Source: an uncultured Pelagibacteraceae bacterium (GTDB taxonomy: Bacteria > Pseudomonadota > Alphaproteobacteria > Pelagibacterales > Pelagibacteraceae). From it: DNA of 59,019 bases. Positions 23,270 to 31,810 of the stretch are shown in pieces. The translations under genes and the position numbers were made by a program. The notes beneath the pieces were generated by a model. That model made no database searches, was not told where the DNA came from, and was given only the letters and a program-made list of their open reading frames with translations. The stretch is from NCBI GenBank assembly GCA_902527415.1, contig CABZPD010000005.1, positions 1 to 59,019 on the forward strand. The letters run 5' to 3'. Positions within the stretch are counted from its first letter, which is position 1. Every line of letters starts with the position of its first letter.

Positions 23270-24759
23270 GAAATTGTATTTTTTTTAATAAATTTATCAG
23301 CTTCTAATAAAATTAATCTTTTTCTTTCAGTTTTCATTTTATCAAATATCCTTACCATCATAGATAATCTAGGATTTTTTAAAAAGAATTTTCTATTTCG
23401 GTCAATAAATCTCCAATAAAGACCATCCATAGTGTTACACCACTCACCTTTTTTAAAATCCATCATTTTCATAAAATATGCAGATCCACAAATATAAGGT
23501 TTGGTCGCAAAAATTCCTCCATCACTAAATAATCCCATTCCATAAACATTAGGAACCATCACCCAATCTGAAGAGTCTACGAACATTTCCATGAACCATT
23601 TGTAAACAATTGTTGGCTTAATTTCACAAAGGTTCATAATGTTGGATAAGATCATTAACCTTTCAATGTGATGTGACCAACCATGATTAACAGCATTTTT
23701 AATTGCATAATCCAAAGGTGGAAGACCAGTGGTCCCATCATACCAAGAGCTTTTCATTTTTCTATTTTGTTTAAAAAAATTTCCAGTTTCCATTTCTTGT
23801 GAATAGGACTGATAAATTCCACGCATAAATTCTCGCCAACCAATCACTTGACGAATGTAACCCTCTAAAGAATTCATTCTAATTTTATTTTTCTTGTGAA
23901 AGTCTAAAACTTTTTGGACAACAAATTCAGGGGTTATTAAACCTAAATTTATATAAGGACTTAATGCACTATGAAATAGAATATTATCTTTCTGATCAAC
24001 TGCATCTTCATAATCACCAAATAGGTTTGATTTTTCTTTTATAAAAAAATTTAAAAGTTTAACTACGTCTTCGTATTCTGTTGCAAACCAAAAATTATTT
24101 GTACTCCCTGGGTGATTTTTAAATTCCTTTTCAATAATAGGCTTTAATTTTTTTGTATGAATGGTTTCATTTATTTTTGGAAATTTAGGAATTGAAATAT
24201 TTTTAGGTAATTTATTTCTATTATCTTCATCAAAGCTCCATTTTCCCCCGATTGGATCACCATCTGACCCCATTAATATTCCAGATTTTTTTCTAACATC
24301 TTTGTAAAAAGTTGCCATAAAAGGTTTTTTTGATTTTGATAAATAATTTTTAAATTCAGCTCTTGAATTTAAAAACATAGGAGTTTGAATAACATTCCAG
24401 TGTATGTTTTCTTTTTTTAAAAATTGTGAAATTTTTTTTTCAAAAAATTTATCTTCTACTTCAAAACTTGAAATTTCTTTTACTTTTTTTTGTGTAATTA
24501 TTTTTTTTAATTTTTTTAAATAATCTTCATTAAATTCTTTATCTTCGATTTTAAAGTAATCTAATTTAAATTTGTTTTTTCTTAATCCGTCTGCATAAGA
24601 ACGCATAGAAGATAAAAATAATAAAATTTTTTGTTTGTGATGCTTTTCATAGGTGCATAAACCCTTATCTTCAGCCATAAAAAATAGGTGGTCTTTTTTG
24701 AAGCGGTCTAGGTATTTTGTTGGAAATAATTGATTACCGAGTATAAAAAATAACTTCAT
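23266..24759 (-). CDS. PhrB/CryB-type photolyase-related protein lacking Fe-S ligands
   Basis: A 497-residue member of the deoxyribodipyrimidine photolyase-related family (prokaryotic 6-4 photolyases). The antenna domain starts FFILGNQLFP and has AEDKGLCTYEKHHKQK. The FAD domain has EGYIRQVIGWREFMRGIY, GWSHHIERLMILSNIMNL and PNVYGMGLFSDGG. In the Agrobacterium PhrB type, four Cys hold a 4Fe-4S cluster. Here the matching positions read IVYKW (Tyr386) and DFKKGEWC (436-441), so at least three ligands are missing. It heads a five-gene operon and is divergent from the SDR gene with only 27 bases between them. Confidence 0.88.
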   Translation of the reverse strand: MKLFFILGNQLFPTKYLDRFKKDHLFFMAEDKGLCTYEKHHKQKILLFLSSMRSYADGLRKNKFKLDYFKIEDKEFNEDYLKKLKKIITQKKVKEISSFEVEDKFFEKKISQFLKKENIHWNVIQTPMFLNSRAEFKNYLSKSKKPFMATFYKDVRKKSGILMGSDGDPIGGKWSFDEDNRNKLPKNISIPKFPKINETIHTKKLKPIIEKEFKNHPGSTNNFWFATEYEDVVKLLNFFIKEKSNLFGDYEDAVDQKDNILFHSALSPYINLGLITPEFVVQKVLDFHKKNKIRMNSLEGYIRQVIGWREFMRGIYQSYSQEMETGNFFKQNRKMKSSWYDGTTGLPPLDYAIKNAVNHGWSHHIERLMILSNIMNLCEIKPTIVYKWFMEMFVDSSDWVMVPNVYGMGLFSDGGIFATKPYICGSAYFMKMMDFKKGEWCNTMDGLYWRFIDRNRKFFLKNPRLSMMVRIFDKMKTERKRLILLEADKFIKKNTIS

Positions 24760-24786
24760 AGTTAAATATAACTAATTAAATTTTTT

Positions 24787-25497
24787 ATGTCAGAAAAATA
24801 TGTAATTTTTGGTGCGACAGGTTCTATTGGATCAAGTTTAGCTGAACAATTAAAAAACTCTGGAAACGATATTCATTTAGTTGGAAGAAATGAAAGTGAA
24901 CTTAGTTCTATCTCTGAAAAACTTGGATGCTCACATACCGTTGCAGATGTTTTAGAGGATGGGTTTATAGAAAAAGTTAAATCAGATATTTTCGAAATTA
25001 AAGGCCTAGCGTATTGTGTAGGTTCAATTGATTTGAAGCCATTAAGAATGGTAAATGAACAAGACTTTCAGAAATGTATGAAACTTAATCTTTATTCTGC
25101 TGTAGAGGCTATTAAAGGATATCAGGAAAGTTTAAAAAAAAATAAAGGTTCAATAGTGTTATTTTCAACTGTTGCTGCTCAAAGAGGTTTTACCAATCAT
25201 GCAATAATAGCATCAGCAAAAGCAGCTATTGAAGGTTTGACGGTTTCTCTTGCGGCTGAATTTGCTCCTAACATAAGAGTAAATTGTGTGGCACCAAGTT
25301 TAACAAAATCTAAAATAGCAGAACCAATGTTAAAAAACACTGCTATAGCTGAAGGCATTGCAAAAGCACATCCCCTTAAAAGATTGGGTGAAGGTAAAGA
25401 CTCCGCTGCTCTAGCTAAATTCTTACTTACAGAAGATAGTTCTTGGGTTACAGGCCAAATAATTGCAGTTGATGGTGGTAGGTCTAAACTCTCATAA
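24787..25497 (+). CDS. short-chain dehydrogenase/reductase
   Basis: A 236-residue Rossmann oxidoreductase. The cofactor motif IFGATGSIGSS is at residues 7-17. The catalytic Ser lies in SIVLFSTVAAQ. The YxxxK site is changed: the usual Tyr position reads HAIIASAKAAIEG, so the Lys is kept but the Tyr appears to be Ile or Ala. The C-terminal GQIIAVDGGRSKLS is typical. The altered active site means it could be a non-classical SDR or a binding protein. SDR genes next to PhrB-type photolyases are common in proteobacteria. One base separates it from the sugar dehydrogenase gene. Confidence 0.88.
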   Translation: MSEKYVIFGATGSIGSSLAEQLKNSGNDIHLVGRNESELSSISEKLGCSHTVADVLEDGFIEKVKSDIFEIKGLAYCVGSIDLKPLRMVNEQDFQKCMKLNLYSAVEAIKGYQESLKKNKGSIVLFSTVAAQRGFTNHAIIASAKAAIEGLTVSLAAEFAPNIRVNCVAPSLTKSKIAEPMLKNTAIAEGIAKAHPLKRLGEGKDSAALAKFLLTEDSSWVTGQIIAVDGGRSKLS

Positions 25498-25498
25498 A

Positions 25499-26566
25499 GT
25501 GATCAAATATTTTTTTTCTATATTTTTCCTTTTTTTATTTTCATCCAAAAGTTTTTCTGAAAATTTTACTTTTAAAAAATTAGCAGATTTAAATGATCCA
25601 TGGGGATCGAGTTTTATAAGTGATGAAGAGCTTATTATCACTGAAAAAACTGGAAAGATAAAAATAGTAAATATTATTTCTGAAGAATTTTATGAAGTTG
25701 AACATAACTTAAATTATTTTGTTCACGGACAAGGAGGCTTGTTAGATATTATCTACCAAAATAATTACTTATGGATTTCTTATTCAGAAAATCGAGGAGA
25801 TTGGAAAACAAGTACCTCGATTGCAAAAGCTAAATTAAATAAAAAAAATTTAGATTTTAAAAATATATTTCAAGCTGAACCACCAATAGAATCTGGTTAT
25901 CATTTCGGTTCAAGACTAACCATAAAAGATAATTATCTTTTTGCATCAGCTGGTGAAAGAGGTGGGGGTATGATTGCTCAAGATCCAACAAACCATCCTG
26001 GAAGTATTATCAGAATTCATTTAGATGGTAGTATTCCAAAAGATAACCCTAAGTTTGAAGGAAAATCAAATTGGTTACCAGAGATTTATCAAATTGGTGT
26101 TCGCAATCCTCAAGGTCTAACCTATTCCTCTTTTGATGGAAAAATTTATGCAAGCAACCATGGTGCAAAAGGTGGTGATTGGTTTGGTGAGGTAAAAAAG
26201 GGAGAAAATTATGGTTGGAAAATTTTAGGTTGGGGTGGAACAAATTATTCAGGCTCAAAGATTGGACCTAAATGGAAACCAGGTTTTACAAAGGCAATCC
26301 AATACTGGGTGCCTTCAATAGCTGCAAGTGCCATAACTATTTATAAAGGAAATGAATTTAAAGAGTGGAACGGCGAGGCGCTAATTACTTCTTTAAAAGA
26401 TAAATCAATGAGAAAATTAAAATTTCAAAATTTATCCAACATTGAAGAAACAATTATTTTCAAAGATAAAATCGGAAGAATAAGAGATATACAAGTTCAC
26501 CCTGTTAATGGAAAAATATATTTTCTTGCAGGAAATAGCTTATGGTTAATGGAGAAAAAAAAATAA
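25499..26566 (+). CDS. secreted PQQ-type aldose sugar dehydrogenase family protein
   Basis: A six-bladed beta-propeller of the soluble glucose/aldose dehydrogenase (YliI-like) family, 355 residues. The start is GTG 25499, just after the SDR stop, giving a clean signal peptide (IKYFFSIFFLFLFSSKSFSE); an in-frame TTG at 25463 would destroy it. Typical motifs are DLNDPWGSSF near the start, YQIGVRNPQGLTY and the GENYGWKILGWGG region. Such proteins oxidise sugars in the periplasm with PQQ. Whether this cell makes or imports PQQ is not visible here. Confidence 0.85.
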   Translation: MIKYFFSIFFLFLFSSKSFSENFTFKKLADLNDPWGSSFISDEELIITEKTGKIKIVNIISEEFYEVEHNLNYFVHGQGGLLDIIYQNNYLWISYSENRGDWKTSTSIAKAKLNKKNLDFKNIFQAEPPIESGYHFGSRLTIKDNYLFASAGERGGGMIAQDPTNHPGSIIRIHLDGSIPKDNPKFEGKSNWLPEIYQIGVRNPQGLTYSSFDGKIYASNHGAKGGDWFGEVKKGENYGWKILGWGGTNYSGSKIGPKWKPGFTKAIQYWVPSIAASAITIYKGNEFKEWNGEALITSLKDKSMRKLKFQNLSNIEETIIFKDKIGRIRDIQVHPVNGKIYFLAGNSLWLMEKKK

Positions 26567-26567
26567 C

Positions 26568-27551
26568 ATGAAAGAAAGACCTTATCATCATTTGCCTGAT
26601 GGCACTTTCAGAAATCCAAAAGGATCTCCAGTAATAATATCCAAGTCAGGAAAATTTTCTTATAGAACTTTTAGTAAATTGAGAAAAAAAGTTGATTTAA
26701 CTTATCCAAAAGAACATGTGATTGAAAAAGAAAAAGTATTAGCTGATTTAGAAAAATATAAAGATAATGATTATATTGCTTGGATAGGTCATGCGACATA
26801 TCTTATAAAATTAGGTGGAACTACAATTATAACAGATCCTGTATTTTCAAAGAACGCTGGACCACTAATCTTTGGTCCAAAAAGATTTACTAATCCTGCA
26901 ATAAAATTAAATGAGATACCTAAAACGGATATATTTTTACTCACTCATAATCATTACGATCATCAGGACATGTCAACAATTAGAAATTTTCCTTTTAAGA
27001 GTGCAAAAGTATTAACACCACTAAACCTCGGTAAATATTTTAAAGGATATAAAGATGTACACGAAATGGATTGGTATGATCAAATAATTATAAATGAGGA
27101 TTTGAAAATTTCTTTACTTCCTGCAGTTCATTGGTCAAAGAGAAGTTTAACAGACACTAATAAAACTTTGTGGGGTAATTTTCTTATAGAATATAAAAAT
27201 AAAAAAATTTTATTCGCATGTGACACTGGATATGGGGAAGTCTACAAAGAACTAGGTGAAAAATATGGTCCTATAGATCTGACAATGATTAATATTGGGG
27301 CTTATAATTTCAAACCAATGTTTGATAAAACTATTTATCATACTACACCAGAAGAAGCCTTGAATGTTGCACAAGACCTAAAAAGTAAAAAAGTATTAGG
27401 AATGCATTGGGGAACATTTGTTTTGTCATTGGAGCCAATTATGGAACCCCCAATTAGATTTAAAGATAGTGCTGAAAAATATGGTTTTAATAAAGAAGAT
27501 GCAATTATTTTTAAAATTGGAGAAGTTAGTCCTCTAGATAAATTGTTATAG
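26568..27551 (+). CDS. metallo-beta-lactamase fold hydrolase (NAPE-PLD/UlaG-like)
   Basis: A 327-residue metal-dependent hydrolase. The zinc motif LTHNHYDHQDMS is intact. WIGHATYLIKLGGTTIITDPVFS upstream and a further FACDTGYGEVYKE Asp, then GMHWGTFVLS, complete the metal ligands expected for this subgroup, which includes N-acyl-phosphatidylethanolamine phospholipase D and lactonases. No signal peptide is seen, so it is probably cytosolic. It starts one base after the sugar dehydrogenase stop and ends by overlapping the converging AEC gene by 6 bases. Confidence 0.88.
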   Translation: MKERPYHHLPDGTFRNPKGSPVIISKSGKFSYRTFSKLRKKVDLTYPKEHVIEKEKVLADLEKYKDNDYIAWIGHATYLIKLGGTTIITDPVFSKNAGPLIFGPKRFTNPAIKLNEIPKTDIFLLTHNHYDHQDMSTIRNFPFKSAKVLTPLNLGKYFKGYKDVHEMDWYDQIIINEDLKISLLPAVHWSKRSLTDTNKTLWGNFLIEYKNKKILFACDTGYGEVYKELGEKYGPIDLTMINIGAYNFKPMFDKTIYHTTPEEALNVAQDLKSKKVLGMHWGTFVLSLEPIMEPPIRFKDSAEKYGFNKEDAIIFKIGEVSPLDKLL

Positions 27552-28472
27552 AGTTAAATACTTAATTGCAAAAAATATAGTCCCTATAGAAGCAATAGTA
27601 GAGACAAAAATTGCTTTAATTATATTTTCGGGACTTACATTATAAGCGGCACATAAAACTATAGAAGTAACTCCGCAAGGTGCAACACTCACAAAGAAAG
27701 CACCTGGTATTTCAGCTGGTAATCCTGCATTAAATAACAATAATCCAATTAACAATAAAATTATCGGGGAAATAACTAATTTTAAAACTGAAATAGAAAC
27801 GGATAATTTGTTAATTACATTTTTAGTATAAAATGAAAGAGTTATGCCAATTGCAAACAATCCAACTGGTGAAACACATGCTGCAAGTTTAGACAAAGTG
27901 TATTCAATCGGTGTTTGATCAATATTTAAATTTAATAATAAAAATAATAAACCTATAATTATTGAAAGAATAAACGGGTTTAAAAATAAATTTTTAATAA
28001 AATTAAATAAATTTACATTTTTTTTTGTAGATAATTCTAGAAAAAAAGCAATTACAGATAATAAGATTATCCCATCCATTAATATGATACTTGCAACTTG
28101 TGTAATTACATCTTGTTGAAAATATATTTCTGTTATTGGCAAAAGCAAAGTCACATGGTTTGATAATGCAACTGTTAAAGCCCAAATAATTGACTCTGGG
28201 ATTGATCTTTTAAAATATTTTGAAGTAATTAAGTAAGCGATAATTCCACATATCGATTGCATAATTAAATAAGAGAAAATTTGTTTGAAATCTACTTGTC
28301 CAATTTCATTTTGTGCTATTAGCTTAATGATCAATGCGGGGACCGCAATATAGAACAAGAAAAGATTTAAAATTTTAGCATGACTAAGGTCTAAGACCTT
28401 CAACTTACCAAAAACAAAACCTAAAAAAGTAATAAATATAAATGGAGTTAGTCCTAAAAAAATTGTGAGCAT
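27546..28472 (-). CDS. AEC-family transporter
   Basis: A 308-residue membrane transporter with about ten helices, of the auxin efflux carrier family, which moves organic acids such as malate or malonate in bacteria. The split-repeat layout is visible: a first half with NLFLFYIAVPALI and a second half with PVGLFAIGITLSFY and the GVTSIVLCAAYNVSPENI region near the end. It begins 3 bases after the TauD-type gene stop, so it may be the transporter for that operon's substrate. Substrate is unknown. Confidence 0.88.
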   Translation of the reverse strand: MLTIFLGLTPFIFITFLGFVFGKLKVLDLSHAKILNLFLFYIAVPALIIKLIAQNEIGQVDFKQIFSYLIMQSICGIIAYLITSKYFKRSIPESIIWALTVALSNHVTLLLPITEIYFQQDVITQVASIILMDGIILLSVIAFFLELSTKKNVNLFNFIKNLFLNPFILSIIIGLLFLLLNLNIDQTPIEYTLSKLAACVSPVGLFAIGITLSFYTKNVINKLSVSISVLKLVISPIILLLIGLLLFNAGLPAEIPGAFFVSVAPCGVTSIVLCAAYNVSPENIIKAIFVSTIASIGTIFFAIKYLTL

Positions 28473-28475
28473 AAA

Positions 28476-29267
28476 TTATTTGATTGTTATTCTATGCATT
28501 ATTCTATTTCCTTTGAAAGGTGTTGCTTGATGAAGCATAGATCTATTATCCCATATAGCCAATTGATTTTTTTCCCAAGGCAATGAAAATTGAAACTTCT
28601 TCTTAATTTGATGGTTAAATAAAAATTTTTTTAACTTTTCTTGATTTTTTATCTTTGAGCTAAAACCAACAAAATGTCCTGGACTGCAATAAATAGAATA
28701 ATTTGTGCTGATTTTCCTAATTATTTTATGTGAAGATTTAAGCTCTTTAATATTTTTTCCTTTTTCTTTTACTCTTTCTTTTGTTGTAACCGAGATTGGA
28801 CCCTCGGAGGAATATTTACCTTTAATATTTTTAAATTTTCTTTTTATTGGACTTGGTAATTCTTTATAAGCAAGATATTGAGAACAAAATTCTGTATTAG
28901 CTTTTCCTTTTTTTGGCACAAGTTTAGAAAGCAACATTGTAAATCTTGGTGGTTTTTTTGTATAAATCGAGTCTGTATGAAATTGTTCACCAAAACTTGG
29001 TCCTTTATCAGTTGATTTTCTTTGCACCACAGTAATTTGAGGAAATTTTTTATTTAAACCTTTTAGTCTTGGATAGTTGGCTAATTTTCCAAAATATTTC
29101 GCAAACTGAATATAAAATTTAGAAGTTAATTCTTGTTGTTTAAAATACAACATTCCATATTTATTGAGTGCTTTCTTAATTTTTAAAATATCTTTATTCG
29201 TAATATCTTTTAAATTTACAATTATTTCGGCTCCAATATTTTTTTTATTTGGAATTATTTTTAACAT
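28476..29267 (-). CDS. TauD/TfdA-family 2-oxoglutarate dioxygenase
   Basis: A non-haem Fe(II) oxygenase of 263 residues. The metal triad is His97 and Asp99 in EQFHTDSIY and His246 in SMLHQATPF. The 2-oxoglutarate-binding Arg follows in NRIMHRITI. The family hydroxylates small acids, including taurine, and 2,4-D in TfdA. The start overlaps the end of the dehalogenase-like gene by 23 bases, so the two are tightly linked. Together with the AEC transporter they could form a small catabolic cassette. Substrate cannot be read from sequence. Confidence 0.88.
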   Translation of the reverse strand: MLKIIPNKKNIGAEIIVNLKDITNKDILKIKKALNKYGMLYFKQQELTSKFYIQFAKYFGKLANYPRLKGLNKKFPQITVVQRKSTDKGPSFGEQFHTDSIYTKKPPRFTMLLSKLVPKKGKANTEFCSQYLAYKELPSPIKRKFKNIKGKYSSEGPISVTTKERVKEKGKNIKELKSSHKIIRKISTNYSIYCSPGHFVGFSSKIKNQEKLKKFLFNHQIKKKFQFSLPWEKNQLAIWDNRSMLHQATPFKGNRIMHRITIK

Positions 29268-30132
29268 TTTTTAAAAAAAATTTTTTTAAGTCATTAATCG
29301 TTTGTTTAGGACTTTCCTCTGGAATGAAATGATCTGAATTAATTTCTGCTCCATAAACTTTTTTGTTTGTGTATTTTTGCCAAATTTTAACTGATTTAAA
29401 TTGCGTTCCAACAACTCCCTTTTTACCCCACAAAACTTGAATAGGAATGTTTAATTTTTTTTTTCTGTCTTTTTTGTCATGCTCTAAATCTATAGTAGCC
29501 GCAGCCCTATAATCCTCACAAGTTGCATGAATTCTTTTTTTTTGTTTAAAGGCTCTAAAATATTCATCTTCAACTTTTCCAATCGCACGTTTTGATGACC
29601 TATTAAAACGACTTTTTAACCATCTTTTAGGATCTGCCATTATCATTTTCTCTGGTAAAGGTGCTGGCTGTATTAAATAAAACCAGTGAAAATATCCTTT
29701 TGCAAATTTCATATCAGTATGCTCGTACATATCTAGAGTTGGACAAATATCTAATACACTTAATGCCATAATCTTATTTCTATAATCTCTTGCCATTCTA
29801 TGTGCAACTCTCCCGCCTCTATCATGTCCAGCAACAAAAAATTTTTTAAAATTTAATTTACTCATCAATTGAACCATATCTTTAGCCATTTCTCTTTTAG
29901 AATAATTTTTATGATTAGTGCCACCAGGTAAAACTAAACTATCTCCATATCCTCTAAGGTCAGCAACTATTACAGTAAAATATTTACTAAGCTCAGGGGC
30001 AGTCTTATGCCACATCACATGTGTTTGGGGATATCCATGAAGTAATAATAAGGGGGGACCGTTACCTTTAAATCGACAAAAAATTTTACCCTTGCTTACT
30101 TTAACAAATTTTTTTTTAAAACCATTAAACAT
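29245..30132 (-). CDS. alpha/beta hydrolase resembling haloacetate (fluoroacetate) dehalogenase
   Basis: A 295-residue alpha/beta hydrolase. The nucleophile is an Asp, GHDRGGR (Asp104), not Ser, with Arg105 and Arg108 to hold a carboxylate. The acid Asp128 is in VLDICPT and the base His268 in SDHFIPEE. The halide-pocket pair His149-Trp150 (YFHWFYLIQPAPLPE) and Tyr208 (CEDYRAAATID) match fluoroacetate dehalogenase. The Trp that follows in the characterised enzyme (W185) cannot be placed with certainty. The family can also hold epoxide hydrolases, but the Arg-x2-Arg and His-Trp pairs point to haloacetate. Confidence 0.82.
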   Translation of the reverse strand: MFNGFKKKFVKVSKGKIFCRFKGNGPPLLLLHGYPQTHVMWHKTAPELSKYFTVIVADLRGYGDSLVLPGGTNHKNYSKREMAKDMVQLMSKLNFKKFFVAGHDRGGRVAHRMARDYRNKIMALSVLDICPTLDMYEHTDMKFAKGYFHWFYLIQPAPLPEKMIMADPKRWLKSRFNRSSKRAIGKVEDEYFRAFKQKKRIHATCEDYRAAATIDLEHDKKDRKKKLNIPIQVLWGKKGVVGTQFKSVKIWQKYTNKKVYGAEINSDHFIPEESPKQTINDLKKFFLKNVKNNSK

Positions 30133-30143
30133 GATTAAACTAT

Positions 30144-30419
30144 TTAATTATTTAATAGTTTATTTTTCGCCTTTTCAAATTCCTCTTGAGAAATAATTCC
30201 TTTTTCTTTTAGATCATTCAATTTAGTAAGTTCATCACTTAAATTGCTGCTTTGTTCATCAGAAGTTTCGCTTGTCTCCCTACCCTCACTTTCAGCTTCC
30301 TCTTTCTCAGCTCTATTAGCTTCCTTAGACTTAAAACCATTCATAATTGCCATTCCACCTAAGTATAAAACATAAGCCATAATAGGAATGACCAATCCAA
30401 AAAAAATTATTTTTTCCAT
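30144..30419 (-). CDS. small membrane protein with SHOCT domain
   Basis: A 91-residue protein. One transmembrane helix lies at residues 4-25, followed by a long acidic linker (ANRAEKEEAESEGRE) and a C-terminal SHOCT-type helix pair, LNDLKEKGIISQEEFEKAKN. SHOCT modules are thought to mediate oligomerisation. It is one of two adjacent short membrane proteins upstream of the dehalogenase gene on the same strand, 11 bases away. Function unknown. Confidence 0.75.
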   Translation of the reverse strand: MEKIIFFGLVIPIMAYVLYLGGMAIMNGFKSKEANRAEKEEAESEGRETSETSDEQSSNLSDELTKLNDLKEKGIISQEEFEKAKNKLLNN

Positions 30420-30422
30420 AAT

Positions 30423-30626
30423 TTAATCTTCATCTTCTTCACGCCAGTTTTTTTCATACATTAAATATGCAGCGTATATTACTGATACAGTACCTACAAT
30501 CATACCATAATCAAAACCAGTTTGCTTGTCATGCAAATACCAACCTAATTGTGTTGCCCCAATAGGTGGAACTGTAAGAAGCAAAAAAATTATACCAAAT
30601 CTGTATGGTCGTTTAGGTTTTTTCAT
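30423..30626 (-). CDS. small uncharacterised membrane protein
   Basis: A 67-residue protein with a short basic N-terminus (MKKPKRPYRFG), two helices (residues about 10-28 and 38-56) and an acidic C-terminus (NWREEDED). I recognise no family. Its stop lies 3 bases from the SHOCT gene start, so they probably share a transcript. Reading frame and spacing look real, but no function can be given. Confidence 0.65.
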   Translation of the reverse strand: MKKPKRPYRFGIIFLLLTVPPIGATQLGWYLHDKQTGFDYGMIVGTVSVIYAAYLMYEKNWREEDED

Positions 30627-30664
30627 CCTAATAAATTAACAGATTACAGCTTATGGTTTAATTA

Positions 30665-31510
30665 TTAAATTTGCGATCTTTTGAAACAGTCGATCGTATT
30701 TTTAAGCAAACAAGCAATGGTCATTGGACCTACACCGCCAGGAACTGGAGTAAGTGCTTTTGCATTTTTTGAAACTTCATCAAAATGAACATCACCAACT
30801 ATACCATTGTCAGTTTTATTTATACCAACATCTATAACAATAGCATCTTTCTTAACCCAATCTCCTCTAACAAGTTCGGGTATACCTACAGCTGCAATAA
30901 TTATATCTGCCTCTAAACATTCAGCTTTTAAATCTTTAGTTTTTGAATGAGTTATAGTTACAGTGCAATTTTCCTTTAAAAGAAGTTGTGTCATTGGTTT
31001 ACCATTTAAATTTGATCTACCCACAACCACAGCTTTTTTACCACTTAAATTAGGTTCAATTTTTTTTATCAACAAATAACATCCAAGCGGAGTACAAGGT
31101 ACCGAACTTTCATAACCAGATGAAAGATTGCCTACATTCATTGGATGAAATCCATCTACGTCTTTTGAGGGATCAATAGCTTCTATAACCTTCTGCTTAT
31201 CAATGTGCTTAGGTAAAGGAAGTTGAACTAAAATTCCTGAAACAGTTTCGTCACTATTTAATTCTTGTATTTTTTCTAAAACAGTTTTTTCTTCAACCGA
31301 GTCTGGATATTTAATGACTTCAGATTTTAATCCTACCTCATTTGCTGACTTTTCTTTATTTCTTACGTAAATCTGACTAGGTGTTAAATCACCAATCAGT
31401 ATAACTGTTAAACCTGGCACTTTATTATGTTTTGATTTTAACTCTGCAACTTCTTCCTTTAACTCTGCTCTTAATTCTGCGGCTGCTTTTTTTCCATCAA
31501 TTAAAATCAT
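30665..31510 (-). CDS. folD: bifunctional methylenetetrahydrofolate dehydrogenase/cyclohydrolase
   Basis: Interconverts 5,10-methylene-, methenyl- and 10-formyl-THF, feeding purine and formyl-Met synthesis. Length is 281 residues, normal. Catalytic Lys region YVRNKEKSANEVGL, the substrate-binding VQLPLPKHID, the NADP loop VVGRSNLNGKPM and the end LTPVPGGVGPMTIACL are all present. It is followed by yggT in the same direction. Housekeeping gene with high confidence. Confidence 0.97.
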   Translation of the reverse strand: MILIDGKKAAAELRAELKEEVAELKSKHNKVPGLTVILIGDLTPSQIYVRNKEKSANEVGLKSEVIKYPDSVEEKTVLEKIQELNSDETVSGILVQLPLPKHIDKQKVIEAIDPSKDVDGFHPMNVGNLSSGYESSVPCTPLGCYLLIKKIEPNLSGKKAVVVGRSNLNGKPMTQLLLKENCTVTITHSKTKDLKAECLEADIIIAAVGIPELVRGDWVKKDAIVIDVGINKTDNGIVGDVHFDEVSKNAKALTPVPGGVGPMTIACLLKNTIDCFKRSQI

Positions 31511-31519
31511 ATTTTTCTG

Positions 31520-31810
31520 TTAAAAAATCATTGGTGCAATGTACAGCTTCATACACATTTCAATAAACCAAATCAATAAAAGAAGAATGATTGGAGAAAT
31601 ATCTAGTGAACCTAAATTTGGTAAAAAACGTCTAATTTTATTCAGAAAAGGCTCAGTTAATTTGTAACTTAACTCTAAAATTGCATACACAAACCTATTT
31701 TGAGTATTAAGAACGTTAAAAGCTATTAACCAACTTACAATAACATTGGCGATTACAACATAAGAGTACAATTTTAAAATTTGTAAAACTAAATAAAAAA
31801 TAGCTATCAT
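31520..31810 (-). CDS. YggT family membrane protein
   Basis: A 96-residue protein with two helices and the YggT pattern: VIANVIVSWLIAFNVLN, then LTEPFLNKIRRFLPNLGSLDISPI. Family members are inner-membrane proteins linked to cell shape or osmotic stress in some bacteria. Overlaps mscS by 4 bases, which suits a joint envelope or osmotic role, and folD follows 9 bases downstream. Confidence 0.9.
   Translation of the reverse strand: MIAIFYLVLQILKLYSYVVIANVIVSWLIAFNVLNTQNRFVYAILELSYKLTEPFLNKIRRFLPNLGSLDISPIILLLLIWFIEMCMKLYIAPMIF

Noticed and set aside
25463-25498. Upstream TTG start for the sugar dehydrogenase
   Set aside because: It would place 12 residues before the signal peptide and overlap the SDR gene; GTG 25499 gives a clean signal peptide.
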